A DNA stretch of 64,000 nucleotides from Chryseobacterium shigense. Its GTDB lineage: Bacteria > Bacteroidota > Bacteroidia > Flavobacteriales > Weeksellaceae. The position numbers and the translations under genes are program-made. Under the pieces are notes generated by a model. The model did no database searches and was not told the DNA's origin. It saw nothing but the letters and a program-made list of their open reading frames with translations. This document shows positions 1 to 9,046 of the stretch, piece by piece (the stretch's first letter is position 1; each line of letters begins with the position of its first letter). The stretch lies in the NCBI RefSeq assembly GCF_900156575.1, contig NZ_FTNY01000003.1, positions 496,001 through 560,000 of the forward strand, given 5' to 3'.

Positions 1-360
1 GTGTCCTAAATGAGAATCGCATCTTTTGCAAAGCACTTCTACCCTTTCCATTCCGTAGGCAGTATCTCTTTTGTAATAGACACCTTCTTTATCGGCTTCA
101 AAAAAACTTGGCCATCCGCAACTGCTGGAGAATTTTGTTGTGGAGCGGAATAAATGATTGCCACAAACCGCACAATAATAATCTCCGATTTCATCGAATT
201 CGTTATACTTTCCTGTAAACGCTCTTTCCGTAGCTGCTTCTCTGGATATAGCATATAAGTCGGGCGCCAGAATTTTTTTCCACTCCTCATTGGAAATATC
301 AAGTTTTGTAGTGTCGGTTCTGGAGTAGTATGGATTGTTTTTTGCTTCTTTATCTTCCAT
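1..360 (-). CDS. msrB: Peptide-methionine (R)-S-oxide reductase MsrB, C-terminus cut by window edge
   Basis: This is the first 120 codons of MsrB, which reduces methionine-R-sulfoxide in oxidised proteins with thioredoxin as electron donor. Translation from the ATG at 358-360 gives MEDKEAKNNPYYSR..., then EEWKKILAPDLYAISREAATE, the zinc motif CAVC, the CGWPSFF motif and the second zinc motif CKRC, ending at SHLGH on the window edge. The resolving/catalytic region (usually RYCINS) lies outside. Another minus-strand frame through the same DNA is open for 87 codons but has no family match. Confidence in the family is high because all N-terminal MsrB motifs are in order. Confidence 0.93.
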   Translation of the reverse strand, partial: MEDKEAKNNPYYSRTDTTKLDISNEEWKKILAPDLYAISREAATERAFTGKYNEFDEIGDYYCAVCGNHLFRSTTKFSSSCGWPSFFEADKEGVYYKRDTAYGMERVEVLCKRCDSHLGH

Positions 361-403
361 AGGATGAATTTTAAATATTTTTGAGATTAAGCTTAAAAAA
401 TTA

Positions 404-538
404 AACCACAAAAGTCACCATAGCTTTTTGAAACTTTAAAACGTCTTGGTTTAAAAACTTACTACTTTGAATTTTTTAATAGTAAAATATTAATTTTCAA
501 AAGTTTAAGCATTTGTGTCTTTTATGAGTTTTGTGGTT
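404..538. repeat. Intergenic element with 10-bp terminal inverted repeats
   Basis: The 226-nt gap between msrB and the DUF445 gene is very AT-rich. AACCACAAAA at 404-413 is the exact reverse complement of TTTTGTGGTT at 529-538. The interior consists of imperfect 'ctttaaaa/aagttt' repeats. This resembles the small dispersed intergenic repeats common in Chryseobacterium, but I cannot count copies elsewhere in the genome. Confidence 0.4.
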
Positions 539-573
539 GGATATTAAATATCAGACTTCACAACCAAATTTAC

Positions 574-581
574 TAAATTTG
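574..581 (+). promoter_or_regulatory. TAnnTTTG promoter element of the DUF445 gene
   Basis: TAAATTTG matches the Bacteroidetes -7 consensus and ends only 5 nt before the ATG at 587, so the mRNA would be leaderless or nearly so. No clear -33 TTTG at normal distance is visible. Confidence 0.45.
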
Positions 582-586
582 AGAAT

Positions 587-1831
587 ATGAATGATGAAGC
601 AAAAAGAAAACAACTGAGAAAATATAAAGCATTTGCCACCGGATTATTTGTTCTGATGGCCATTATCTTTATAGCCACCACCCTACTTCAGAAGTCTAAT
701 CATTCCCATTGGGTAGGTTATGTCCGGGCTTTTTCCGAGGCAGCTATGGTGGGTGCTTTAGCAGACTGGTTCGCGGTGACGGCGTTATTCCGGCATCCGC
801 TTGGACTTCCGATTCCCCATACCAACCTTATTGAAAACAGCAAACAGAGGCTGGGAGACAATCTTGGCAGTTTTGTGGTAAGTAATTTTCTTTCTCCGCA
901 GAACATACGTCCCTACATCCAAAAGATTAAAATTTCAAACTTCGTTGGAGAATGGCTCGCGAAGGAAAAGAGTCAGGACATTCTGATCAGAAACCTTTCA
1001 GATATTGTTCTGGATATCCTTAATAAACTTGATGATACTTCTGTAAGCCAGTTTATCAGCAAAAAAGTGTCTGAAATGACCGATGATATCAAGCTTAATA
1101 AAGTAGTAGGAAACGGCATCAATTATATCCTCGAAAAAAATGATCATCAGAGAATTGTCACCAATCTTTCCAAACAGATCAAAGACTATATCATCGAAAA
1201 TGATGAAATGATCAAAGAGCGGGTAGAAAAAGGCAGCTATTCTTTTATCCCCTCCTTTGTTGACAATAAGATTGCCACTAAAATTGCCAGCGGACTGGCC
1301 GACTTTTTTAAAGAAATAGAGGAAGATCCGCAGCATGAAATCCGAAACCTTATTACCCAAAAGATCTATGAATTTTCTACAGACCTGAAAGAAGATCCGA
1401 AATGGGATGATGAATTTAAAACCATCAAAAACGGCCTTCTGAAAAATGATAAACTGGATGAATATTCCAGTGACATCTGGATTTCTATCAAAAAAACATT
1501 GATGAAAGAACTTCAGGAGGACCATTCTGCTTTAAAAGTTTACCTCACTAAAAACCTGAATGAGTTTTCTCAAAACTTAAAAACAGACGAAAATCTTCAG
1601 AATAAGATCGATCACTGGGTAAGAGTGACCGCTTATAAGTATATTCTTAAAAATACCCATCAGTTTGGAAACCTCATCAGTTCTACCGTAGGAAACTGGA
1701 AGGGCAAAGAGCTGAGTGAAAAAATGGAACTGGAAGTAGGAAAAGATCTTCAGTTTATCCGGGTGAACGGAACACTCGTAGGAGGACTGGTAGGGTTAAT
1801 TATCTACACCATTGCCACTTTCTTTCTTTAA
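587..1831 (+). CDS. DUF445 family membrane protein
   Basis: A 414-residue member of the DUF445 family (related to E. coli YjiN). One membrane segment lies near residues 14-32 (FATGLFVLMAIIFIATTLL) and another at the extreme C-terminus (VGGLVGLIIYTIATFFL), with a long helical, charged region between. The family core GALADWFAVTALFRHPLGLP is present near residue 55. The family's function is not known; the topology suggests both ends in the inner membrane with a large soluble loop. The next gene starts 19 nt downstream on the same strand, so the two are probably cotranscribed. The ATG at 587 directly follows a TAAATTTG promoter element. Confidence 0.85.
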   Translation: MNDEAKRKQLRKYKAFATGLFVLMAIIFIATTLLQKSNHSHWVGYVRAFSEAAMVGALADWFAVTALFRHPLGLPIPHTNLIENSKQRLGDNLGSFVVSNFLSPQNIRPYIQKIKISNFVGEWLAKEKSQDILIRNLSDIVLDILNKLDDTSVSQFISKKVSEMTDDIKLNKVVGNGINYILEKNDHQRIVTNLSKQIKDYIIENDEMIKERVEKGSYSFIPSFVDNKIATKIASGLADFFKEIEEDPQHEIRNLITQKIYEFSTDLKEDPKWDDEFKTIKNGLLKNDKLDEYSSDIWISIKKTLMKELQEDHSALKVYLTKNLNEFSQNLKTDENLQNKIDHWVRVTAYKYILKNTHQFGNLISSTVGNWKGKELSEKMELEVGKDLQFIRVNGTLVGGLVGLIIYTIATFFL

Positions 1832-1850
1832 AAACTATTCACCACCAACC

Positions 1851-2738
1851 ATGAAAAAACTATTAATCACATTATTTATCCCCCTTTTTATGCTCTGTTG
1901 CTGCCAGAAAGTAGAATTAAAGACAGTAACAGATTCTTCTCAGATTTTTAAAGGTGAAATTGCGGGAATGCCTATTACCATGCAACTCTATTATGCTGGC
2001 CTTGCCGACTGTAGTCTGTATCAGTACTTTGTAGACGGCTGGTACTATTACGATAAATACCAGAAGAAAATACCTCTGACCGGTATTTATGATTACGGAA
2101 AATTGTCTTTATATCATTTTGGAAATAAACAGAAGCAAAGCGATAAACTATTGAAAGACCAGATTACTTCCCCTCAACAAGTGGAAAAGACTGCGGAAAT
2201 CGCGGAAAAATTAGTTCCTAAAGAATATATTATTTTTGAACCGGGGGATCTCAAAGGAAATTCTATTAAAGGAAATTTCTATTTCAATAAAAAAGTTCAA
2301 TCTGCTCAGTTGTTTACTGGCAGCGATATGATTTACCGTTTTAATAATTATCTTACCTTACCCGATAACAAGAAGATCAATACTTTTGATTTCATCAATA
2401 AACATGGAGGAAACCAATTGATTTCTTACGCTTCCGGAGAAAACGGGAACCGCATTGTACTATATTTTGAACATTCATCCAACTTTAATGCCTGCGGAAG
2501 ATGCGGTGCCAGTGAAGGCGAAAAAGGCTATAGAATTTTATATTTTACCAAAGACTGGAATTATAAAAATTACGAAGAATTTCTCACGGAAAGCTGTCTT
2601 GAAAACATTTACGATACGGTAGAATCAAAATCTAAAGACCGGAAAACATTGCAATTTAAAGTAAGTAAAACATCATCTTCCCCCGCTTATACCTTTACAG
2701 TTGACATTAAAAATGCAACGGTTGTAAAGTCTAAATAA
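1851..2738 (+). CDS. Putative lipoprotein, unknown function
   Basis: A 295-residue exported protein. I place the start at the ATG at 1851 (MKKLLITLFIPLFMLCCCQ) because it begins directly with a signal peptide and a cysteine-rich lipobox. A longer reading from 1812 would overlap the DUF445 gene and hide the signal. The mature part is rich in aromatic residues and lysine and has a CGRCGASEG stretch near residue 222, two close cysteines that might bind metal or form a disulfide. I recognise no family. It follows the DUF445 gene closely and ends at a strong hairpin terminator, so it is probably the last gene of that operon. Confidence 0.7.
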   Translation: MKKLLITLFIPLFMLCCCQKVELKTVTDSSQIFKGEIAGMPITMQLYYAGLADCSLYQYFVDGWYYYDKYQKKIPLTGIYDYGKLSLYHFGNKQKQSDKLLKDQITSPQQVEKTAEIAEKLVPKEYIIFEPGDLKGNSIKGNFYFNKKVQSAQLFTGSDMIYRFNNYLTLPDNKKINTFDFINKHGGNQLISYASGENGNRIVLYFEHSSNFNACGRCGASEGEKGYRILYFTKDWNYKNYEEFLTESCLENIYDTVESKSKDRKTLQFKVSKTSSSPAYTFTVDIKNATVVKSK

Positions 2739-2740
2739 AA

Positions 2741-2770
2741 AAAGAGAGCCTTACACTCTCTTTCATTTTT
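2741..2770. terminator. Bidirectional terminator between the lipoprotein gene and pyrD
   Basis: Perfect 8-bp stem AAAGAGAG (2741-2748) and CTCTCTTT (2756-2763) with a 7-nt loop, with A-tract and T-tract flanks. It serves both convergent genes. Confidence 0.8.
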
Positions 2771-3808
2771 TTATCTTGGAAGCCTGCTGGCTCTTTTTAA
2801 TAATTCTTTATTGATCTCATTAATCAATTCCGGGCCTTCATAAATAAATCCGGTATAAAGCTGTACCAGACTGGCTCCTGCATCCAGCTTCTCAATAGCA
2901 TCCTTTGCGCTATGGATTCCTCCTACTCCAATGATCGGGAAAGCTCTGTTGCTTTTATCGGAAAGGTATCGGATCATTTTTGTACTTCTTTCACGGATCG
3001 GTTTTCCACTCAACCCTCCATTTCCTATTTGTTCTAAAACTTCAGGAGAGGTTTTCAGACCTTCTCTATTCACAGAGGTATTAGACACAATCACTCCATC
3101 AATTTTTGTTTCTGCGATCAGTTCGATAATTTCATCCAGCTGAGCATTATTAAGATCCGGAGCAATTTTCAGCAATATGGGCTTCCGTACAGGTTTTGAC
3201 TGGTTGATTTTCTTTACCTCGGTAATCAGTTCGCGCAGATAGTCTACATCTTCCAGCTTAGCGTGGCTTCCCACATTCGGACAGCTTACATTCAGCACAA
3301 AATAATCTACATGGGAATGAAGTCCTTCAAAACAGTCCAGATAATCCTGCGTATAGTTTTCAGGGGTTGTATTCGTATTTTTTCCGATGTTTCCTCCGAT
3401 GATCACTTTACCCTTGTTGGATTTCAGTTTTTCTATCGCAGCTTCAAGACCATCGTTGTTAAAGCCCATTCTATTGATAATTCCTCCATCTTCAATGAGG
3501 CGGAACAGTCTTTTCTTAGGATTTCCAGCCTGAGCTTTTGGAGTGACGGTTCCGATTTCTACAAATCCGAAACCAAGATCTCCCAACTCATTAAACAAAA
3601 CGGCATTTTTATCAAAACCGGCAGCCAGTCCTACAGGATTTTTAAATTTCAATCCGAAAACTTCTCTTTCCAAACGTTTGTCTTCAATAGGTTTCGGGAA
3701 AAAAAGTTTGGTAAGAAATCCAAAATTCTTAAGCATTGAAAATGTAAAATGATGAACTTCTTCGGGATCAAATTTGAAGAGAATGGGTCTGATGATACTT
3801 TTGTACAT
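2771..3808 (-). CDS. pyrD: Dihydroorotate dehydrogenase (quinone), class 2
   Basis: This 345-residue flavoenzyme oxidises dihydroorotate to orotate in pyrimidine synthesis and passes electrons to the membrane quinone pool. The N-terminal extension with [11 protein letters not shown] is typical of membrane-associated class 2 enzymes. The FMN/substrate motifs follow in order: [39 protein letters not shown], the catalytic-serine motif VLNVSCPNV, and IIGVGGI near the C-terminus. Length is normal. It stands alone, convergent with the upstream lipoprotein gene, with a TATTTTTG promoter element 16 nt before its start. Confidence 0.96.
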   Translation of the reverse strand: MYKSIIRPILFKFDPEEVHHFTFSMLKNFGFLTKLFFPKPIEDKRLEREVFGLKFKNPVGLAAGFDKNAVLFNELGDLGFGFVEIGTVTPKAQAGNPKKRLFRLIEDGGIINRMGFNNDGLEAAIEKLKSNKGKVIIGGNIGKNTNTTPENYTQDYLDCFEGLHSHVDYFVLNVSCPNVGSHAKLEDVDYLRELITEVKKINQSKPVRKPILLKIAPDLNNAQLDEIIELIAETKIDGVIVSNTSVNREGLKTSPEVLEQIGNGGLSGKPIRERSTKMIRYLSDKSNRAFPIIGVGGIHSAKDAIEKLDAGASLVQLYTGFIYEGPELINEINKELLKRASRLPR

Positions 3809-3823
3809 TGAAAAAAAGTTTTA

Positions 3824-3831
3824 CAAAAATA
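3824..3831 (-). promoter_or_regulatory. pyrD -7 promoter element
   Basis: On the minus strand this reads TATTTTTG (TAnnTTTG class), 15 nt upstream of the pyrD ATG. Confidence 0.5.
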
Positions 3832-4045
3832 CTCAATTTAAAATTAATGGTCGGTTAACCTATGATATATTATTAAAAAATGTTTTATAAACACTATCTA
3901 TAAACCCACCAGTCTGCTAGATCTGCAACATCAGCGAGATATACAAACTACCATAACGTTCTACTGTCTTCCTTGAAATGGATATTTCTTTGAAACTTTG
4001 CCTTCTTACGCAGCAATTTTATCAGATAAAATATTTGGGTTTAAA

Positions 4046-4741
4046 TCAAGAATACATTTTCAAATCGAAGTTCAGAATATCTCCTACTCTTTTAAACTCC
4101 TCATTTATAGTGGCATTCAGCGTCATTCTTTCGTTGGTAATGGGATGATTAAACACCAATTGATGGGCATGCAGCATCAGTTTACTCATATCGAAAGTCT
4201 CCAGCCACAATTTATTCTGTTTGTTACAACCATAAGGACGGCATCCTAAAATGGGATGTAAAATATGCTTAAAATGTTTTCTCAGCTGATGCATTCTGCC
4301 TGTTTCCGGAATAGCTTCTACCAGACAGTACCTGGAAGTCTGGTGTTTTCCAAATGGTAAATCTATTTCCGAAGTCTGCAAACGATGATAATAGGTAATA
4401 GCATTCTGCTGGATTTCATCCTCATTAATCAAATCATAATCAATCGTTTCCTCTTCTTTTGCCCAACCCCGAAGAATCGCCAAATATTTTTTCTCCACCT
4501 TTCGTGTTGCAAACTGATCGTTCATGACTCTCAATGTATCTTTATCTAAAGTGAACAACAAAACTCCCGAAGTTTTCCGGTCTAAACGATGCGCAGGATA
4601 CACATACTGACCGATCTGATCTCTCAGCTCCTGAATAGCGTAGGTATCTGCCTCTCCTGCATAATAAGATTTATGAACCAATAAGCCGCTGGGTTTATTG
4701 ATGGCGATAAGATGCTCGTCGCGATAAAGAATTTCTAACAT
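4046..4741 (-). CDS. RluA-family pseudouridine synthase (TruC-like)
   Basis: A 231-residue enzyme that isomerises uridine to pseudouridine in tRNA or rRNA. The catalytic motif HRLDRKTSGVLLF carries the invariant aspartate. LYRDEHLIAINKPSGLLVH at the N-terminus is typical of the TruC/RluA branch, which lacks the S4 domain. Later motifs are GRMHQLRKHFKHILHPILG and PFGKHQTSRY. I chose the ATG at 4739-4741 (MLEILYRDEH). A longer open frame runs to 4891, but its extra 50 residues read through a large non-coding palindrome and are not family-like. TruC (tRNA U65) is the best guess; the substrate is not proven by sequence. Confidence 0.88.
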   Translation of the reverse strand: MLEILYRDEHLIAINKPSGLLVHKSYYAGEADTYAIQELRDQIGQYVYPAHRLDRKTSGVLLFTLDKDTLRVMNDQFATRKVEKKYLAILRGWAKEEETIDYDLINEDEIQQNAITYYHRLQTSEIDLPFGKHQTSRYCLVEAIPETGRMHQLRKHFKHILHPILGCRPYGCNKQNKLWLETFDMSKLMLHAHQLVFNHPITNERMTLNATINEEFKRVGDILNFDLKMYS

Positions 4742-4796
4742 GAGACAAAAGTAGAAATTTTCAACCGATCTAGCTCTGATTGAGCGGCTTGTTTGA

Positions 4797-4853
4797 GCTT
4801 TTTTTGGCTTTTGGCGCGGCGGCGGAGCCGCCGCGCCAAAAGCCAAAAAAAGC
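4797..4853. repeat. 27-bp perfect GC-rich palindrome with 3-nt loop
   Basis: The arms 4797-4823 and 4827-4853 are exact reverse complements around the loop GGA. Each arm has a T/A-rich outer half (GCTTTTTTTGGC) and a GC-only inner half (GGCGCGGCGG). The GC core stands out sharply from the AT-rich surroundings. It lies between two divergent genes, so it is not an obvious terminator for either. It looks like a REP-type mobile palindrome. Confidence 0.85.
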
Positions 4854-4945
4854 GAGTAGCGAAAGCAGGTTCCCGGCTCCTGAAATCGCATAATGTTTTG
4901 TGGTTATCTGTTTTATTTTTCTATTTTCGCGGAAAAAATTACCTT

Positions 4946-5458
4946 ATGAAACTATTATTTTCGGCTTTTTTCATGGCTTTTTTCTTCATTTCGACCTCTG
5001 CACAGGTTTCAGATTCTCTTAAACTTGGGAAGAATAACCATGAATTTTTCATCAAAGGAGATAAGAAATTCAAGTTCTCGGAATACAAAAAGGTATTCAC
5101 CAATCCAGAAGCTTTAGGCTACATGAAAAAAGCGAATACTAACGGTACATTGGCACAAATTTTTGGAGCTATAGGCGGAAGTTTTGTAGGTTTCGGACTG
5201 GGTAGAGAAATATTCCGAACGAAAACAACCTATCAAAATGGGGTTGCTTACAAGAAAAAAGATAAAGGTGGCTGGGGATTGGTAGGAATCGGTCTGGGAG
5301 CTATAGGAATAGGAATTCCTTTTGCTATAAGCTCAGGAAAAAACATGAAGAAGGCCATCAATACACAAAACCAAGCTGCCGGAACAGAAGAACCGAAAAC
5401 AACTTCGTACAAACTTGACCTTAGCGGAAACAGCATTGGTCTTACTTATAGTTTCTAA
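4946..5458 (+). CDS. Small exported protein with glycine-rich membrane segments, unknown function
   Basis: A 170-residue protein starting at the ATG at 4946 (MKLLFSAFFMAFFFISTSAQ), a clear signal peptide cleaved after SAQ. The open frame runs upstream to 4793, but that part passes through the GC-rich palindrome and is not credible. The mature protein has two glycine-rich hydrophobic stretches, IFGAIGGSFVGFGLG and GWGLVGIGLGAIGIGIPFAI, which could be membrane hairpins or outer-membrane strands, and ends SIGLTYSF with a C-terminal aromatic residue. I recognise no named family. It is monocistronic. Confidence 0.7.
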   Translation: MKLLFSAFFMAFFFISTSAQVSDSLKLGKNNHEFFIKGDKKFKFSEYKKVFTNPEALGYMKKANTNGTLAQIFGAIGGSFVGFGLGREIFRTKTTYQNGVAYKKKDKGGWGLVGIGLGAIGIGIPFAISSGKNMKKAINTQNQAAGTEEPKTTSYKLDLSGNSIGLTYSF

Positions 5459-5648
5459 AATTCGCGTAATCTCTTCAATGTGCGAGAGTCTTTAACTCAA
5501 AGTTTTTATGATTTAAACTTACATTTTAAGATGATAAAGAAGGAAACAGCAAGTTGAATTTTGAGTAACATTACTCAGATGAATATCTGTTTTTTCTGTC
5601 AATTCACTCTTTTTTTATTGAATTTCATGAATTTGGAATCCAAATTCA

Positions 5649-5656
5649 TATTTTTG
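5649..5656 (+). promoter_or_regulatory. glyQS -7 promoter element
   Basis: TATTTTTG, 22 nt before the glyQS ATG, preceded by TTTG at 5632-5635. The spacing is shorter than the usual Bacteroidetes -33/-7 arrangement. Confidence 0.45.
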
Positions 5657-5678
5657 CACATCAGACGTAAAAAAAATT

Positions 5679-7220
5679 ATGGCAAAGCAAGAAGATGTTT
5701 TCAAGAAAGTGATTTCTCACGCTAAAGAATATGGTTTTATTTTTCCATCCAGTGAGATCTATGACGGGTTATCCGCTGTTTATGATTATGGACAGAACGG
5801 TGCCGAATTAAAAAACAATATCAAACAGTATTGGTGGAAAGCGATGGTACAGCTCAACGAAAATATTGTGGGTATTGACTCGGCGATCCTTATGCATCCT
5901 ACTACATGGAAAGCATCGGGTCACGTAGACGCTTTCAACGATCCATTGATTGACAATAAAGATTCTAAAAAACGTTTCAGAGCAGACGTTTTAGTGGAAG
6001 ATTACTGTTTGAAAATTGAAGAGAAAGAAAATAAAGAAATTGAAAAGGCAGCGAAAAGATTCGGTGACTCTTTCGACAAAGCTCAGTTTGTAGCAACGAA
6101 TTCAAAAATTCTGGAATACCGTGCAAAAAGAGAGACTATTCTTTCAAGATTGGCAAAATCTCTGGAAAACGAAGATCTTGCTGATGTAAAATCTTTAATT
6201 GAAGAGCTTGAAATTGCTGATCCTGATACGGGTTCTAAAAACTGGACGGAAGTAAGACAGTTCAATCTGATGTTCGGAACTAAATTGGGAGCTTCTGCAG
6301 ACAGCGCGATGGATCTTTATCTAAGACCGGAAACGGCTCAGGGGATCTTCGTTAACTTTCTGAATGTACAGAAAACTTCACGTCACAGACTTCCTTTCGG
6401 TATTGCACAGATCGGTAAGGCATTCAGAAATGAAATTGTTGCAAGACAGTTTATCTTCAGAATGCGTGAATTTGAACAAATGGAAATGCAGTTTTTTGTG
6501 GCTCCGGGAACTGAACTTGAATTCTACGAGCAGTGGAAAACAAAACGTCTGAACTGGCACCTTGCTTTAGGTTTAGGGCATGACAACTACAGATTCCATG
6601 ACCATGAGAAATTGGCTCACTATGCAAATGCTGCAGCTGATATTGAATTTAATTTCCCATTCGGTTTCAAAGAGCTGGAAGGAATTCACTCCAGAACCGA
6701 TTTCGATTTAAAAGCTCATGAAAAGCATTCAGGAAGAAAACTTCAGTTCTTCGATCCTGAAAGAAATGAAAACTATGTCCCGTATGTCGTGGAAACGTCA
6801 GTAGGTCTGGACAGATTATTCCTTTCCATTTTCTCACACTGTCTTAAAGACGAAGTACTGGAAGATGGTTCAGAAAGAACCGTTCTATCTTTACCACCGG
6901 CATTGGCACCAGTAAAAGCAGCTATTCTTCCGTTAATGAAAAAAGATGGTCTTGCTGAATATGCAGAAAATATTTTCAATGACCTGAAATATGATTTCAA
7001 CTTATTCTACGAAGAAAAGGATGCGATCGGAAAACGATACAGAAGACAGGATGCCATCGGTACCCCTTACTGTATCACCATCGACCACGACTCTCTAACG
7101 GATCATACGGTAACAATAAGAGACCGAGATACCATGCAGCAGGAAAGAGTTCCTGTTTCTGACTTAAGAAGGATCATCGACGAGAAAACGAACTTCAGAA
7201 ATTTACTTTCTAAACTATAG
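5679..7220 (+). CDS. glyQS: Glycyl-tRNA synthetase, single-chain class II type
   Basis: This 513-residue enzyme charges tRNA-Gly and is the alpha2 form also found in eukaryotes and archaea. Motifs in order: SSEIYDGLSAVYDYG and ELKNNIKQYWW at the N-terminus, HPTTWKASGHVDAF, LYLRPETAQGIFVNF, class II motif 2 FRNEIVARQFIFRMREFEQ, the substrate region PYVVETSVGLDRLFLS (motif 3), and the anticodon-binding domain from about residue 400 with LPPALAPVKAAILP. Length and motif order are standard. It stands alone between its own promoter and a strong terminator. Confidence 0.97.
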   Translation: MAKQEDVFKKVISHAKEYGFIFPSSEIYDGLSAVYDYGQNGAELKNNIKQYWWKAMVQLNENIVGIDSAILMHPTTWKASGHVDAFNDPLIDNKDSKKRFRADVLVEDYCLKIEEKENKEIEKAAKRFGDSFDKAQFVATNSKILEYRAKRETILSRLAKSLENEDLADVKSLIEELEIADPDTGSKNWTEVRQFNLMFGTKLGASADSAMDLYLRPETAQGIFVNFLNVQKTSRHRLPFGIAQIGKAFRNEIVARQFIFRMREFEQMEMQFFVAPGTELEFYEQWKTKRLNWHLALGLGHDNYRFHDHEKLAHYANAAADIEFNFPFGFKELEGIHSRTDFDLKAHEKHSGRKLQFFDPERNENYVPYVVETSVGLDRLFLSIFSHCLKDEVLEDGSERTVLSLPPALAPVKAAILPLMKKDGLAEYAENIFNDLKYDFNLFYEEKDAIGKRYRRQDAIGTPYCITIDHDSLTDHTVTIRDRDTMQQERVPVSDLRRIIDEKTNFRNLLSKL

Positions 7221-7223
7221 ACT

Positions 7224-7250
7224 AAAGCCCCATTATTTGGGGCTTTTTTT
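7224..7250 (+). terminator. glyQS terminator
   Basis: Perfect stem AAAGCCCC (7224-7231) and GGGGCTTT (7239-7246), 7-nt loop, followed by a T-run. Confidence 0.9.
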
Positions 7251-7447
7251 ATTTATTACTGGCCACATAAACATCCGAATCATCAGCGCTGCAGAATATT
7301 TTTAAACGCACCCCTGTTTCAGGTGATCCGAATTATTTTTTGATAGGTATAAGACCATATTCATTAAATGAGACTACTCATTTATCCCGATTTGCATGAA
7401 ATTTTAATAAAGAAAACGAAACTTTTCATACGTATTCCTTAATTTAT

Positions 7448-7455
7448 TATTTTTG
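7448..7455 (+). promoter_or_regulatory. -7 promoter element of the 511-residue protein gene
   Basis: TATTTTTG, 11 nt before the start codon at 7467. Confidence 0.45.
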
Positions 7456-7466
7456 GCAAAATTATA

Positions 7467-9002
7467 ATGATGAAAAAAATCTATTTTCTGATCTTCGGAC
7501 TGTTCCAAACCTTATCTTATTCCCAGACACAAGACCTTACTGCACTTGCTGCAGGCGATCATGTGGGAATGAATGCCCTGTTTGATGATAAAGATAATCT
7601 TTACGGCTATGTGTCTCTTTATTCTTATGGGAAAACCGGTGACAGGACAAAAAAATTCGAATATGTCATTCTGGATAAAAACCTTAATCCGGTTGCCAAC
7701 AAAGAGTTTGAAGGAGATATTACAGCGGCCTCTTACCGGGGTTATGTTGATTTTAAGAGGCAGATCATCTTACGACCTTCGATGATGGATTATTCTCTGG
7801 TCAAAACAAGAGAAATCTTTACTCCGGTTTCTATGGTGATTGATCCGAAAACCAATACCATCAAAAGAAAAGTATATTACGATTATCTGGAGGACGGTAC
7901 ATTCAAGGAAATTAATGAGCCTAAAAACTGGAAAGCTCAGCGTAAAGAAAACCGCGAAGAGAAAAAGGAAAAGGGCTACAACTATGTTTCGGCCGTAGGA
8001 GAAGTAAAGGAAGGGGGCTATTTTGCCGTGGAATACAAAGACTACGGAAAATATGTGAACAACAACAGCCTCATCAAATTTGATGATCAAAAAAAGGAGC
8101 TTTGGCGCTATAAATACAACACTGATGGTTCCAAAAAAGTTTTCTCCACCCTTTCTGTTCTGGAAAAAGATGAGAAATACATGTACTGCATCATGAAAAA
8201 AGCCGATGACGATAAAAAATCTTTCAGCCTGGTTGTGATCGACATGAAAACCGGGAAAGAAGCCGCCAATAAACCCATCACAGGGCTTTCTGACACAACA
8301 ATTGATCTCATTGACAGTTTTTCTTCGGGCTATGACAGCAGCCTTGACAATGATAAAACCTTTGATGATAAAATTGTTCTGCTGGGAAGAAATTTCGCCA
8401 AATATGATTTTGTAGGCTATGCAAGAATGATGGTGAACAAATCTGATTTTACGGTAGATACCAAAGAAATTAATTTCAAACCGGATTTCGCGGCCTTTCT
8501 TCCCAAGATCAATGCCAATGGTATGGTAGAAAGCGGTTATATGCTGCAAACCAAAGATATGTACTTTATGAATGACGGCAGTGTGGGAATTCTTTCTGAA
8601 AAGTACAAGCCTGCCGGTCAATACAACGCCCCAAAGACTACGGACCTTGTGTATGTGTATACGGATAAAGATTTCAAGATTAAAAATGTTAAGGTGTTTG
8701 AGAAAGAAAAAACGAAATGGGTCAACAGTGATTATCTTTTCTCGCAATACCTCAACGGAGGAAAAGATGTGGTTTTCTTCTATCGTGATTATCAGAAGGA
8801 TGAAGTGACGAGACAGAAAAAATGGAATCTTTTCATCAATACGATCATTGACGGGAAGTTCAGGCAGGAAATCATTCCTATCTCTGAAAAAGATAATTAT
8901 GCTGTAACACCATACGTTGGAAAAGAAGGCTATATTCTTCTCCGCGAGTACAACGAAAAAGAAAAATTCAATAAGATCCGTTTAGAAAAACTGAACTATT
9001 AA
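7467..9002 (+). CDS. Exported protein of unknown function, 511 residues
   Basis: The N-terminus MMKKIYFLIFGLFQTLSYSQ is a signal peptide with the flavobacterial cleavage ending SQ. The mature protein has repeated strand-like units with aromatic/lysine patterns (LDKNLNPVANKEFEG, VVIDMKTGKEAANKPI, VYTDKDFKIKNVKVFEKE), which suggests a beta-propeller or similar all-beta fold. I see no catalytic signature and know no gene name. Two adjacent ATG codons (7467, 7470) are possible starts and change only one residue. It is monocistronic and ends at a terminator shared with the convergent M48 protease gene. Confidence 0.75.
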   Translation: MMKKIYFLIFGLFQTLSYSQTQDLTALAAGDHVGMNALFDDKDNLYGYVSLYSYGKTGDRTKKFEYVILDKNLNPVANKEFEGDITAASYRGYVDFKRQIILRPSMMDYSLVKTREIFTPVSMVIDPKTNTIKRKVYYDYLEDGTFKEINEPKNWKAQRKENREEKKEKGYNYVSAVGEVKEGGYFAVEYKDYGKYVNNNSLIKFDDQKKELWRYKYNTDGSKKVFSTLSVLEKDEKYMYCIMKKADDDKKSFSLVVIDMKTGKEAANKPITGLSDTTIDLIDSFSSGYDSSLDNDKTFDDKIVLLGRNFAKYDFVGYARMMVNKSDFTVDTKEINFKPDFAAFLPKINANGMVESGYMLQTKDMYFMNDGSVGILSEKYKPAGQYNAPKTTDLVYVYTDKDFKIKNVKVFEKEKTKWVNSDYLFSQYLNGGKDVVFFYRDYQKDEVTRQKKWNLFINTIIDGKFRQEIIPISEKDNYAVTPYVGKEGYILLREYNEKEKFNKIRLEKLNY

Positions 9003-9008
9003 AAAAAG

Positions 9009-9046
9009 AAGAATCCTGACGCCTGTCGGCTGATCAGGATTCTTTT
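9009..9046. terminator. Bidirectional terminator overlapping the 3' end of the M48 gene
   Basis: Stem GAATCCTGA (9011-9019) and TCAGGATTC (9034-9042) with A/T flanks. The right arm contains the stop codon of the convergent protease gene (TCA at 9034-9036). Confidence 0.8.

Noticed and set aside
39-302. 87-residue minus-strand open frame
   Set aside because: It is a different frame of the msrB gene, whose translation shows all MsrB N-terminal motifs.
998-1525. 175-residue frame antisense to the DUF445 gene
   Set aside because: Composition-driven shadow; the sense frame carries the family motif.
4742-4891. N-terminal extension of the pseudouridine synthase through the palindrome
   Set aside because: The extra residues are translated from the GC-rich hairpin and do not resemble the family; the inner ATG begins the conserved domain.
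7770-8747. 325-residue frame antisense to the 511-residue exported protein
   Set aside because: It has no motif, its residues are typical of antisense translation (Ile/Phe/His/Val rich), and the sense gene has a signal peptide, promoter and terminator.
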